This document shows positions 16,927 to 25,429 of a DNA stretch of 64,000 nucleotides, one piece after another. Each line of letters opens with the position of its first letter. Within the stretch, counting starts at the first letter, position 1. Below the pieces are notes generated by a model. It had not been told where the DNA came from. It did no database searches and saw only the letters and a list, made by a program, of their open reading frames with translations. The DNA is from Methanoregula sp. (GTDB taxonomy: Archaea; Halobacteriota; Methanomicrobia; Methanomicrobiales; Methanospirillaceae), in assembly GCA_041645435.1 (NCBI GenBank), contig JBAZQB010000005.1:1-64000 (forward strand). The letters are read 5' to 3'. Made by a program: the position numbers and the translations under genes.

Positions 16927-17394
16927 TCAGACCATTACGGCACGGATAATCGTTACATCCTTGGCCGGGCGATCCCCGCGCAGGGTCTTTGTCTTGCCGA
17001 TCTTGTCGACAACATCCATACCTTCCACAACTTTCCCAAAGACCGGGTGTTTGTCGTCAAGGAAGTTGTTGTTGACAAGGTTGATGAAGAACTGTGATCC
17101 GCCAGTGTTGGGGCCGGCATTCGCCATCGAGATGGTGCCACGGTTGTTCCGGTTGGCTGGTCCGAACTCGTCCTTGATCGCGTACCCGGGTCCGCCCATG
17201 CCGGTCCCCTGCGGGCAGCCGGCCTGCAGCATGAACCCGTCGATAACCCGGTGGAAGATGATGCCATCATAGAAGCCTTTTTTCACGAGCGTTTCAAAGT
17301 TGCCCGCAGTGACGGGCATAGCGGGATCGAGCGCGATGGTGATGTTACCCATGTTTGTCTCGAGCCGCACGATATTTCCTGCTGGTTCTGTCAT
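16927..17394 (-). CDS. Cytosolic cyclophilin-type peptidyl-prolyl cis-trans isomerase
   Basis: Catalyses proline isomerisation in protein folding. The 155 residues from MTEPAGNIVRLETNMG contain the family signature FHRVIDGFMLQAGCP, the catalytic Arg, and GGSQFFIN. The longer reading upstream adds 19 residues without family support. No signal peptide. It is very similar to the lipoprotein paralogue immediately upstream (17476-18108), sharing NRGTISMANAGPNTGGSQFF, so the pair arose by duplication. Confidence 0.95.
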   Translation of the reverse strand: MTEPAGNIVRLETNMGNITIALDPAMPVTAGNFETLVKKGFYDGIIFHRVIDGFMLQAGCPQGTGMGGPGYAIKDEFGPANRNNRGTISMANAGPNTGGSQFFINLVNNNFLDDKHPVFGKVVEGMDVVDKIGKTKTLRGDRPAKDVTIIRAVMV

Positions 17395-17475
17395 GATATG
17401 CTGTAGGAGTATTGGGTCTGTTGATTCTTCTGTGTTGTGAATGCCTGCCATCTTAAAGCAAGGGAAAAAAGGAGA

Positions 17476-18108
17476 TTAGATCATGACCGCTTTAAGGATT
17501 GTCACGTTCTGGAGCGGGCGGTTTTCCTGTCCACCGGAAGTCGGTACTTTTGCGATCTTATCGACCACGTCCATGCCTTCTACCACTTTTCCAAAGACCG
17601 GGTGCCTGGTATCCAGGTAATTGTTGTTGACCAGGTTGATGAAGAACTGAGACCCGCCGGTGTTGGGGCCGGCATTTGCCATCGAGATGGTGCCGCGGTT
17701 GTTCCTGTTGGTGGGTCCGAACTCATCCTTGATTGTGTAACCCGGGCCACCGCGGCCGGTGCCGGTCGGGTCGCCACCCTGGATCATGAACCCGGGTATG
17801 ACACGGTGGAAGATCACGTTGTTGTAATATCCCTCGTTCACGAGTGTCTCGAAATTACCCGTGGTGATGGGCATACTGGGATCGAGCGCGATGACAATGT
17901 CTCCCATGTTAGTTGAAAGACGGGCCCGTTTCCACGCCTCCGTGGAGATCCCGGTCGCAGCCGTTGTTACCCCGGGAGTTACCTGGATGGTCCCTGTTTC
18001 CGTTTTGGTTCTGGCCGATGATACCGATTGCTGGGTACACCCTGCAGCGAGAAGAAGTGCCACAACGAGTACACATGCCAGCAGTACGGTGCGCACTGGT
18101 AATGACAT
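17476..18108 (-). CDS. Secreted lipoprotein cyclophilin
   Basis: 210 residues. The N-terminus is a lipoprotein signal (hydrophobic run ending LLAAGC, lipidated Cys at residue 24), followed by a Thr/Ser-rich linker and a complete cyclophilin domain with FHRVIPGFMIQGGDP and GGSQFFINLVN. It is expected on the outer face of the membrane, helping fold S-layer or other surface proteins. It sits between a sensor-like membrane protein and its cytosolic paralogue; the run from the PEGA gene at 20494 down to 16927 may be one transcript. Confidence 0.93.
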   Translation of the reverse strand: MSLPVRTVLLACVLVVALLLAAGCTQQSVSSARTKTETGTIQVTPGVTTAATGISTEAWKRARLSTNMGDIVIALDPSMPITTGNFETLVNEGYYNNVIFHRVIPGFMIQGGDPTGTGRGGPGYTIKDEFGPTNRNNRGTISMANAGPNTGGSQFFINLVNNNYLDTRHPVFGKVVEGMDVVDKIAKVPTSGGQENRPLQNVTILKAVMI

Positions 18109-18177
18109 AGTAGAGAATGGTTGGAACGATAAGAAAAAAGAAGTTGCGGGACATCAGCCCCGCTTTATGGGTGTTTT

Positions 18178-18855
18178 TCACTCACCTTTCTTCTCGTCCC
18201 TGCGGCCGAACCAGAAGATTGCACCAACCGCCAGGATCATCGAGATGATACCGGTGACAAGGATCAGGTATCCTTTCCCCCCCATGTAATTCGTGTAGTC
18301 GGTAGCTGACATATCAATGGCGAGCACTGCGTGTGTGTTACCGTTCGAGTTACTCAGGGAATCATCGATCGGTGCATACGCCGACATGAACGATCCATAT
18401 TTGGTAGTATACGGTTCTTTGGATGAAGTCGGGCGGGATAGTGCTTCAAAGATCTCCATCGTATCAGGAGACGTTGACAGTTCGCCGATCTTTGCAGAAC
18501 CCTGCGGGTCATCGGGATACAGGTCATCTACAAGGAAGGTAATGGATCGATCCGGGTTCACTTTTAAGATATACGCGTTGAGAATGTGATCGTCCATACT
18601 GCGGAGCGTGCGCAGTTCCTTTACCACTGCCAGGTATTTCGGCGATCCTTCATCGCCGGCTTTGAGCAGGACAACATCACTTCCATTGATCTGGGTTGCC
18701 ATTACTCCTGCCGTTGATTCAAGTCCGTTGCGGACCGAGTCCTTGATTGCGGCAGTCGAACTTGTGTATGCAAGAGCCGTCAGGCTCCCGATGATGATAA
18801 TCACGACGATAGTGCTTATCCAAAGTAGTGTTGATTTTGAACAGGTACCGGTCAT
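18178..18855 (-). CDS. Membrane protein with extracytoplasmic sensor-like domain
   Basis: 225 residues with one membrane helix at about 10-32, about 155 extracytoplasmic residues and a second helix at about 195-215, then a short charged tail (RRDEKKGE). The external part (AIKDSVRNGLESTAGVMATQ and later DDHILNAYILKVNPD) resembles Cache/PAS-like ligand domains of archaeal histidine kinases and chemoreceptors, but no output domain follows. The start lies one base after the PEGA gene's stop. Its partner is unknown. Confidence 0.6.
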   Translation of the reverse strand: MTGTCSKSTLLWISTIVVIIIIGSLTALAYTSSTAAIKDSVRNGLESTAGVMATQINGSDVVLLKAGDEGSPKYLAVVKELRTLRSMDDHILNAYILKVNPDRSITFLVDDLYPDDPQGSAKIGELSTSPDTMEIFEALSRPTSSKEPYTTKYGSFMSAYAPIDDSLSNSNGNTHAVLAIDMSATDYTNYMGGKGYLILVTGIISMILAVGAIFWFGRRDEKKGE

Positions 18856-18856
18856 T

Positions 18857-20494
18857 TCAGCTTCGCCTCCTTAACCCTATCACAATTCCCAGGATGGTTA
18901 CCATTCCTCCAATCAGGATAACTGGTGAGGATGCGCTCTGCGGTGTGGGGGTTGGTGCGGGTGTCATCCCGATTGCGAGCGGGGTTGTCTGTCCCGAGAC
19001 GACCGTTACCGTACCTGAGTAATCGGTATACCCGGTATACTTCAGCAGAATCTGGTGCTGGCCCGGATCGATCTCGGTGATGGTTGCCGGGGTATATCCC
19101 CTGAATATGTTATCAATCAGGATCTCTGCGCCTGATGGTGTTGAGACTATGTTGATTGCACCGGCTGCCGGCACGGGCGTGGGACTCGGTCCGATACGGG
19201 TCATGACCACGGGCACGTATGTGTTGGCATTGGGTTTGACATACACCGTCTCGATCCAGTCATTGTATCCTGATGCAGTGAGTTTGACGATATGGCTTCC
19301 CGAGGGTATGTTGTTGAGTGTGAGACCCCCTGACGGGTTGGTGATACCCTGATAGGCACTGTCCAAAAACACACTGGCACCGGCCGGTGCGGACCCAATG
19401 GATATTGATCCGAAGATTGCCGGGGTCAGGCTGGGACCAATCGTCTGTGAGCTGCCTGCAGTGACATATACGCTCGTACTCCAGTCATTGTAACCGGGTT
19501 GTTTGAGTACGATGTTGTGGTTGCCGGGATAGAGTGTGAGTGTTATCGGGGTTACACCATTGTAGGTGCCGTCAACATACACCTGTGCCCCGCTGGGGCT
19601 TGATTTAACATATACCGTTCCTGTGTTACGGGGTGGTTGTGGAGACTGCTGGAGCGTGGGATAATACGCTGCGGTCTGCCCTGCATATACGTTGATCGTC
19701 TGGGTATTCGGGGTGTACCCGTTCAGGGTCGCCTTCATGGAGTAAGATCCCGGTGGCAGGTTTGGGATCGTGATCGGAGAATACCCGTAATAATTCCCGT
19801 TCATATAGATCGCAGCACCTGCAGGATTTGACTGGGCATAGATCGCCCCGTTCTGGACCGGGGGCACGGTCGTCGGGGTGACGATTGGATTTATCGTGGC
19901 GTAAACCTGGACATGCTGACCACTCGATGGCATACCAGAGAGCGGACCTGACCATGTGGTGTAGCCGGATTTTGATACGGAAACCGTCCTGACCGGAGTA
20001 CCGGTTGGTGATACCGCTACCGAGAGTATTCCCCCGGCAATATTGCCCTGGGGGGCACCATCGAAATAGACCGTGGCGCCGTCAACATTGCCATAGGTGT
20101 CAATCCATCCTTTACCTCCGCCAACTTCCGTGGGTTCAATCGTGATGGTAATTTCTGTGGTCGGTATGCGTGTGGGTTCAGTGGTGGGGGGGGTGACAAC
20201 CGTCGGAATCGTGATGGTTGGTTCGGTCGTGCGCTCTGTGACAACAGTTGGCATTGTAGTTGGTGCTGTTGTGGGTTCCTTGGTTGGCGCTGTTGTCGGA
20301 ACAGTCGTAGGGATTGTTGTGGGAACGGGGGTTGGTTCTGTCGTCGGGACGGGTGTCGGTTCGGTTGTTGGTATCGTTGTCGTCTCGGTTACCGGGGGGG
20401 TGACATCACCGACACCAATACTCGCTGATACTGGAATGGTACAGACTGCACACAGCATCAGAATTATGGTTATCATGAAAAATCGTCTTTTCAC
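18857..20494 (-). CDS. Secreted PEGA-repeat surface protein with Thr/Pro stalk
   Basis: 545 residues. A signal peptide (about 1-25) is followed by a Thr/Pro/Glu/Val low-complexity stalk (about 35-115), then five PEGA-type beta domains of about 65-70 residues: one divergent (about 125-200) and four clear (from GAIYAQSNPAGAAIYMNG onward). The C-terminus has a membrane helix and an RRRS tail anchoring it to the cell. PEGA domains are common on archaeal surfaces and probably bind other envelope parts. A TATA box lies just upstream and the sensor-like gene follows with a one-base gap. Confidence 0.9.
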   Translation of the reverse strand: MKRRFFMITIILMLCAVCTIPVSASIGVGDVTPPVTETTTIPTTEPTPVPTTEPTPVPTTIPTTVPTTAPTKEPTTAPTTMPTVVTERTTEPTITIPTVVTPPTTEPTRIPTTEITITIEPTEVGGGKGWIDTYGNVDGATVYFDGAPQGNIAGGILSVAVSPTGTPVRTVSVSKSGYTTWSGPLSGMPSSGQHVQVYATINPIVTPTTVPPVQNGAIYAQSNPAGAAIYMNGNYYGYSPITIPNLPPGSYSMKATLNGYTPNTQTINVYAGQTAAYYPTLQQSPQPPRNTGTVYVKSSPSGAQVYVDGTYNGVTPITLTLYPGNHNIVLKQPGYNDWSTSVYVTAGSSQTIGPSLTPAIFGSISIGSAPAGASVFLDSAYQGITNPSGGLTLNNIPSGSHIVKLTASGYNDWIETVYVKPNANTYVPVVMTRIGPSPTPVPAAGAINIVSTPSGAEILIDNIFRGYTPATITEIDPGQHQILLKYTGYTDYSGTVTVVSGQTTPLAIGMTPAPTPTPQSASSPVILIGGMVTILGIVIGLRRRS

Positions 20495-20530
20495 TGTATC
20501 TCTTCCTGTACTCTAATTTCAGGAGAGCGC

Positions 20531-20540
20531 GCTATTTATA
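20531..20540 (-). promoter_or_regulatory. TATA box for the PEGA gene
   Basis: TATAAATAGC on the minus strand, 37 bases before the start at 20494. The surrounding CTATAAATAG is self-complementary apart from its centre. Confidence 0.6.
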
Positions 20541-20589
20541 GCATACGTTTTTTTAGAGATTGACGGCAAATCAGATTTTTTATTAAAAT

Positions 20590-21771
20590 TTACAGGGAGC
20601 TAAGTTCCTTTATCACATTGGATAATCGCGAGATCCCGATTTTTATCATCTCTTCGTCAGGGTTCGAGAAGTTCAGCCGTATGGTATCCCCACCACCCCC
20701 GTCCACATAAAACGGCATGCCCGGAAGCACGGCAACTTTTTGTAAAACCCCCTCGTCAAAGACCCTGCGGGAAGAGATGCCGGATGGGAGGGTTGCCATA
20801 AGGAACATTCCCCCTTCAGGAGTTGTGTGGGAGAGCTGGGGCAACTGGTCATCGAGCAGATCGCACATCAACCTGCACTTCCTGCCGTACACGCGGGTAA
20901 TGTGACGGATATGGTCATCGAGATTGTGCGTGGTCAGGTACCGGTGCAGGATCTTCTGGCAGAGGAAATTGGAATGCAGGTCTGCCGCCTGCTTGACGAC
21001 ATTGAACGGAGTGAGAATTGTCCGGGGCGCATAGATCCAGCCTATCCGCATGCCTGGTGCGATGATCTTGGAGAATGAGCCAGAGATGACGCTCTGGTCA
21101 GGCAGGTACTTTGTTACCGGCATCCGGGGTTTTGTGTCAAAGAAGAGTTCGCCGAATGCATCGTCTTCATAAAAGACGGTGTCACTCGTCTGGAGTATAT
21201 CGGCGATCGCCCGGCGTTTCTCCTGTGAGTATGTCCTGCCCGACGGGTTCTGGGAGTTGGGAATGCCGTAGAAGAACTTCGCGTTGGTCGTTTTAACGAA
21301 TCGTTCGAATGATGCGAGATCCGGGCCATCGTCTTCCAGCGGAACGGTATCGATGACCGGTTCATAGAGTGAAAAGGCCTCGATGGCACCGAGATACCCG
21401 GGCCGTTCCATGCCGACATGATCGCCGGTATTGAGAAAAATTTTGGCAAAGAGATCCAGGCACTGCTGTGAGCCGTTGACGATCTGGATCTCTGCTGCGG
21501 TTGCCGGCAGTCCCAGCCGGGTGCGATAGCGTTCAGCGATGTACTCCCGCAGCGGCAGGTATCCGTCAGTGGTTGTGTACTGGAGCGCGATATGGGCATC
21601 CTCTTCCATCACCTGTCGTGTTGCCTGTGCAATCCCTTCGGTATCGATCAGTGCAGAGGAGGGAAGTCCGCCCGCGAACGAGATGATGGATGGGTTGTTC
21701 GAAACGGAGAAGAGTTCGGAAAGAAATGACACCGGTGCCCGTTTGATCCTGTCTGCGAAGTGAAATGACAT
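20590..21771 (-). CDS. PLP-dependent class I/II aminotransferase
   Basis: 393 residues from MSFHFADRIKRAPVS; the 35 residues that a longer reading would add do not match the family. Motifs: GGLPSSALID, QYTTTDGYLPLREYIA, PNSQNPSG, YEDDAFGELFF, and the PLP-lysine motif SGSFSKIIAPGMRIGW. It resembles the 2-aminoadipate/aromatic transaminase group related to MocR proteins but without the HTH. The exact substrate is unknown. It diverges from the C-GCAxxG-C-C gene. Confidence 0.9.
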   Translation of the reverse strand: MSFHFADRIKRAPVSFLSELFSVSNNPSIISFAGGLPSSALIDTEGIAQATRQVMEEDAHIALQYTTTDGYLPLREYIAERYRTRLGLPATAAEIQIVNGSQQCLDLFAKIFLNTGDHVGMERPGYLGAIEAFSLYEPVIDTVPLEDDGPDLASFERFVKTTNAKFFYGIPNSQNPSGRTYSQEKRRAIADILQTSDTVFYEDDAFGELFFDTKPRMPVTKYLPDQSVISGSFSKIIAPGMRIGWIYAPRTILTPFNVVKQAADLHSNFLCQKILHRYLTTHNLDDHIRHITRVYGRKCRLMCDLLDDQLPQLSHTTPEGGMFLMATLPSGISSRRVFDEGVLQKVAVLPGMPFYVDGGGGDTIRLNFSNPDEEMIKIGISRLSNVIKELSSL

Positions 21772-21912
21772 GAATTGTTCCCGCTGGTTGATCAGGTACC
21801 TGATTGGTGATTCACCACGAAAAAACCCGTGTATCCGATCAAGCGCTAAGTACTCGCTCCTGTCCGGATTACTCACAAACTTCTTTTTTCTGCCTCACCC
21901 AAACGGTACCCT

Positions 21913-22353
21913 ATGACCCAGACCCGTGCGGATGATGCAGCAGCCATGTTCACGAATGGTTTTTCCTGTTCGCAGGCAGTCTGCCTTGCATTTGCAGAAG
22001 ATTTCGGTATCGATCGCGAAACTGCCCTCAAACTCTCCTGTGCTCTCGGCGGCGGAATGGCACATTCGGGCAATACCTGCGGGGCGGTAACAGGTGCCCT
22101 CATGGTGATCGGTATGAAGTACGGGCGTACCCGGCTTGACGATCTGGCAGCAAAAGAGAAAACCTACACCGTGGCTAACGCTTTTATGAAGGAATTCCTG
22201 CGGAGGAATCACTCACTGAACTGCACGGATTTGATCGGGCACAACCTTTCTGATCCCAACGCTCTTGCCCTTGCACGGGAGAAAAAACTGTTTCATACGA
22301 AATGTGCAGGGTTCGTACGGGATGCCGGAGAGATCCTGGAGACGGTTCTCTGA
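21913..22353 (+). CDS. C-GCAxxG-C-C family protein
   Basis: 146 residues with the pattern of this small family: SCSQAVCLAFAEDFG, ALGGGMAHSGNTCGAVTGAL, and the later C residues in NCTDLIG and FHTKCAGFVRDA. Conserved cysteines suggest a metal or redox site; the family is often near oxidoreductases and sometimes exported, but no signal peptide is seen here. Function unknown. Confidence 0.9.
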   Translation: MTQTRADDAAAMFTNGFSCSQAVCLAFAEDFGIDRETALKLSCALGGGMAHSGNTCGAVTGALMVIGMKYGRTRLDDLAAKEKTYTVANAFMKEFLRRNHSLNCTDLIGHNLSDPNALALAREKKLFHTKCAGFVRDAGEILETVL

Positions 22354-22422
22354 TCTTATTTGAGGAACAATTCCTTCAGTAACTTCTGAATGTGCACCCA
22401 GAAAAAAAGAGAGAATTTGTTT

Positions 22423-22436
22423 AAGTCCCCGGACTT
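22423..22436. terminator. Hairpin between converging genes
   Basis: AAGTCC-CC-GGACTT is a perfect stem. On the minus strand it is followed by a T-rich run (22400-22408), so it probably ends the HicB transcript. Confidence 0.5.
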
Positions 22437-22446
22437 CCGGAAGAAC

Positions 22447-22671
22447 TTACGCAGTGTCAGCTACTTCGATCCTGATGATCTCTGAGTTGACTGCACCCAT
22501 GGTCTTGTGCAGGACTTCACAGCGGGCATCATGCACCCGTTCGATGGATGCACGAATACTGGCGAGTGCTTCACCCTGTGTGCTGCCCCGTCCAAGAGCC
22601 TTCGATAACTCAACGCACCGGGCGGTATATCCGCCATCTGCCTGAGCATCGAGGATGATGGTGTAGTGCAT
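22447..22671 (-). CDS. Orphan HicB-like protein
   Basis: 74 residues from MHYTIILDAQADGGYTARCV, the degenerate RNase-H-like fold of HicB antitoxins. HicB normally neutralises the HicA mRNA interferase and represses its own operon, but no HicA-like gene lies on either side and no DNA-binding C-terminal domain is present. Orphan HicB proteins are common in methanogens. An in-frame Met two codons earlier is possible. Confidence 0.8.
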   Translation of the reverse strand: MHYTIILDAQADGGYTARCVELSKALGRGSTQGEALASIRASIERVHDARCEVLHKTMGAVNSEIIRIEVADTA

Positions 22672-22780
22672 GATCATACTAAAAAGAGATATTTCTTCAC
22701 ATAGTTTTTGGTCGGATTCAGCATTATCTCCCTGGGATTGCCAAAAAAAGCGGTTCAGCATGATCCCGTGCCCCGTTCAT

Positions 22781-23296
22781 TCATGTGGTGCTACTGCTTA
22801 AAAGAGTAAATTTCCACGAGCAGTACGGGATACCGGGCAGCGATTCCGGAGGACACGAAATGCACTCGGTTGCGATCCGCATATCGATCTCCCGGGCAAA
22901 GAGGGGAAAATCCACAAGCCCTATGGATTTGCACGGGAAGCGTGGCATCTTCTTACGCTCGCGGGCTGCATGCACCCGGCAGGTCCTCATCGTGAGGATG
23001 AGAGTATTGTTATCGGGACGCACGATCTGCTGTTCGTTGATGAGATGAAACAGCCGGTTCTTCAATGCAGTTTCAAGAGCATCCAGTCCGCCCCCCCGGG
23101 GAAGATCCAGCCGTGTAAGAATCCTCCGCGCTTCAATAACTGAAAACTGCTCCCAGACACGGCGGTCCATCTCAAGCGCAGTCTCCATCCCGTATTCCTG
23201 CTCTACTGCCTGGAACCAGAGCCCGTCGATTGCCAGCCAGTTCTTCGCTGCATCCGCAAGTTCTCTTGTTAGCAGGTGCTCTTCTGCACGGGTCAT
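22781..23296 (-). CDS. DUF6125-like protein
   Basis: 171 residues from MTRAEEHLLTRELADAAKNW. The segment DGLWFQAVEQEYGMETALEM and the following DRRVWEQ match the DUF6125/L-2-amino-thiazoline-4-carboxylate-hydrolase-like group as I recall it. Several cysteines in the second half (CRVHAARERKKMPRFPC and ECISCPPES) could hold a metal or cluster. The longer start at 23338 adds 14 residues without family support. Function unknown. Confidence 0.7.
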   Translation of the reverse strand: MTRAEEHLLTRELADAAKNWLAIDGLWFQAVEQEYGMETALEMDRRVWEQFSVIEARRILTRLDLPRGGGLDALETALKNRLFHLINEQQIVRPDNNTLILTMRTCRVHAARERKKMPRFPCKSIGLVDFPLFAREIDMRIATECISCPPESLPGIPYCSWKFTLLSSSTT

Positions 23297-23465
23297 AGCA
23301 TGAGATTCGCGATGGAGGAACAAATACCTGATCAACACTGCCTGTAACGGTGACCCTGGTAGTTATGTTCGCATCCTGCCAACATCAGCACAATTATGCA
23401 ACGGTTTCACGGGCAGTATCAGGAATATACTATTCGGTAATCAGTTTTGAGGATGCACCTGTCCA

Positions 23466-24266
23466 TCACGGCGTGCCCGGATCGTGTTCGCCCGACACTG
23501 TGCCCTGCTCTTCCTCTCTCATGATTCGGGCATCCTCCCTTGCCTTCTCGTACTGCAGGATATGGTCTTCGATCCCCTGCCGTGTCTCCTTCTGGTACTG
23601 TCCGAACTCCATGTCTACGAGAAACATGCGGGCTGCATCACCGATGGCTTTGTGCGGTTTGATGACATACTGAAATTGAGAAGGGATCGTGTAGGATAGA
23701 TGCGCAGACCGTATCCTGGTGCTGGAAATACCAAACCCGATGATCAATGACATGCGGTCGAGCGAGATCTGTTCTTTGAGCTGCATCGCATGAGCGATCT
23801 CATGCTGGATATCGCGGGTGAGAAACCCATCTGTCCGCACCCGTGCCTGCCGGAACGCCACCATCTCCCGCTGCCGGGCAAAAAAGACCAGTGTCCCGAT
23901 GTTCCTGCTGTTCAGCGCCTGCATGAAGAGGCGGAGATCGGTATTTACGGCTGCGATGGCTGTCCGGGCTTTGCGGGCGCCGGCAGGACTCTGGTGGAAC
24001 CGGTGATCAAACGGCTGGGTGAGGGCGGGTTTTGCAAGGTTAAAGACCCTCCTGCGGGCATCCACTCGTTTTCCGACATCGTTCAAGATATTCTTCCAGA
24101 GTTCCACTTCGATATCAGCCTGGAAGGGTTTTCCGGCAAACGAGAGGGCATCAGTGGCAGGATCGTGCAGCACTACACCAATCTCAATGGGGATCTGCAT
24201 CCGCTGGTGCGTGCCGTAGATGCCGGCAAATTCCATGTCGATGTATGCGGTCAGCGGTGTGGTCAT
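23466..24266 (-). CDS. DEDDh-type exonuclease-like protein
   Basis: 266 residues beginning TAYIDMEFAG, where D10 and E12 match the first DEDD motif (DxE) of 3'-5' exonucleases. Near residue 200 HKAIGDAARMFL matches the last motif (HxAxxD). The middle Asp is unclear: the aligned region reads FFARQREMVAFRQA, with Glu rather than Asp. So a nuclease fold is likely, with activity uncertain. The C-terminal 40 residues are charged and helical. No clear operon partners. Confidence 0.6.
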   Translation of the reverse strand: MTTPLTAYIDMEFAGIYGTHQRMQIPIEIGVVLHDPATDALSFAGKPFQADIEVELWKNILNDVGKRVDARRRVFNLAKPALTQPFDHRFHQSPAGARKARTAIAAVNTDLRLFMQALNSRNIGTLVFFARQREMVAFRQARVRTDGFLTRDIQHEIAHAMQLKEQISLDRMSLIIGFGISSTRIRSAHLSYTIPSQFQYVIKPHKAIGDAARMFLVDMEFGQYQKETRQGIEDHILQYEKAREDARIMREEEQGTVSGEHDPGTP

Positions 24267-24418
24267 AGGAGAGTATGATTGATTATCGTGAAACTGGCCG
24301 GTAATTATGTGTAATGGTTTTCTTTTGTTTTCTTCAATGCCGGTCCATGGGCTACGGTTTCTGTCAAACAGGTGTTGTATCTTTTGTGCCGGGGAGATCT
24401 GTACAGCCGCGTTTTGTT

Positions 24419-25189
24419 CTAATCAAGCTTGCATTCTTTCTCTATCCGCTCTGCTGCAATCTCACAATAGCGGGAATCGATCTCGATTCCTACACCCTGC
24501 CGGTTGCACCGGGATGCAGCAACAAGAGTTGATCCGCTGCCCATGAACGGATCGAGCACGGTGTCGTTGACAAATGAGAACAGTTTCATGCACCGGAGTG
24601 GCAGTTCTACGGGAAACGGGGCAGGGTGGCCGATCTTTGTCTTGCGCTCGCCATTGAATGTCCAGAGCCCGTTGGTCCACTCCATGAACTCCTCGCGGCT
24701 GATGTCAGATTCACGCGACCCGCTTGTCTTCTTCCACGATTTTTTGTAGAGGACCACGATCAGTTCAACGGGTGCGATCACGTAGGGTGCCGATGCACTC
24801 AACCATGAACCCCACGCCGTCCGGCGTGAGATGTTTCCCTCGTTCCAGACAATGGTTGAATGATATGCAAACCCGCATTTCTTTGCGATTGTTGTCAGGT
24901 CAGCCCCCACGCTCTGCTGGCCGCCCTTGTTTTTGTCGAGCGGGATATTGAGGCAGAACCGGCCATCGTCTTTCATCCAGCCATAACAGCGCTTCATCCA
25001 GCGCTTTGAGAACGCGAGATAATCATCATACGTGATCTGGTCATCATGGCTGTTGTATTTGATATCCACATTGTAGGGTGGCGACGTTATGACAAGGTCG
25101 ATACTTGCCGGCGCGATTGCCCGGGTGGTGAAAAGATCTTCGTTGATGATGGCTGCCTGCCCGTTCTTATAAAAAAAACCGCTCTTCAC
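24419..25189 (-). CDS. Solitary beta-class DNA methyltransferase (N4-C or N6-A)
   Basis: 256 residues from a GTG at 25189, chosen because GAGGAG lies nine bases upstream. The catalytic motif TSPPYN comes first and the SAM motif DPFMGSGST near the C-terminus, which is the beta-class order. It modifies exocyclic amino groups of A or C. No restriction gene is next to it, so it is probably an orphan regulatory or protective methylase. The target is unknown. Confidence 0.92.
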   Translation of the reverse strand: MKSGFFYKNGQAAIINEDLFTTRAIAPASIDLVITSPPYNVDIKYNSHDDQITYDDYLAFSKRWMKRCYGWMKDDGRFCLNIPLDKNKGGQQSVGADLTTIAKKCGFAYHSTIVWNEGNISRRTAWGSWLSASAPYVIAPVELIVVLYKKSWKKTSGSRESDISREEFMEWTNGLWTFNGERKTKIGHPAPFPVELPLRCMKLFSFVNDTVLDPFMGSGSTLVAASRCNRQGVGIEIDSRYCEIAAERIEKECKLD

Positions 25190-25311
25190 GCCGTGATCTC
25201 CTCTTGTACTGTAGATCTTCGCTACCCTGTGGTATAGCATTTCGCCCGCACGCGTTCAAAGGGAGGATTGTTTCGGTCAGGTATGCATATCGGGATACCG
25301 GCAGTATTGAG

Positions 25312-25327
25312 CTAACCTGCAGGTTAG
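25312..25327. promoter_or_regulatory. Perfect 16-base palindrome in a divergent gap
   Basis: CTAACCTGCAGGTTAG equals its own reverse complement. It lies between the methyltransferase gene (start 25189, minus) and the secreted protein gene (start 25430, plus), just before AT-rich promoter-like sequence, so it resembles a dimeric repressor operator. Confidence 0.5.
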
Positions 25328-25429
25328 AAGAATAACTTTTACAATCCTAGCAATATTATCTGCCAGGAATTGCACCTTGTGAACAACTACTTCCCGTACG
25401 GATCATGGTGGGTGAGGATTGTGGTGTTC

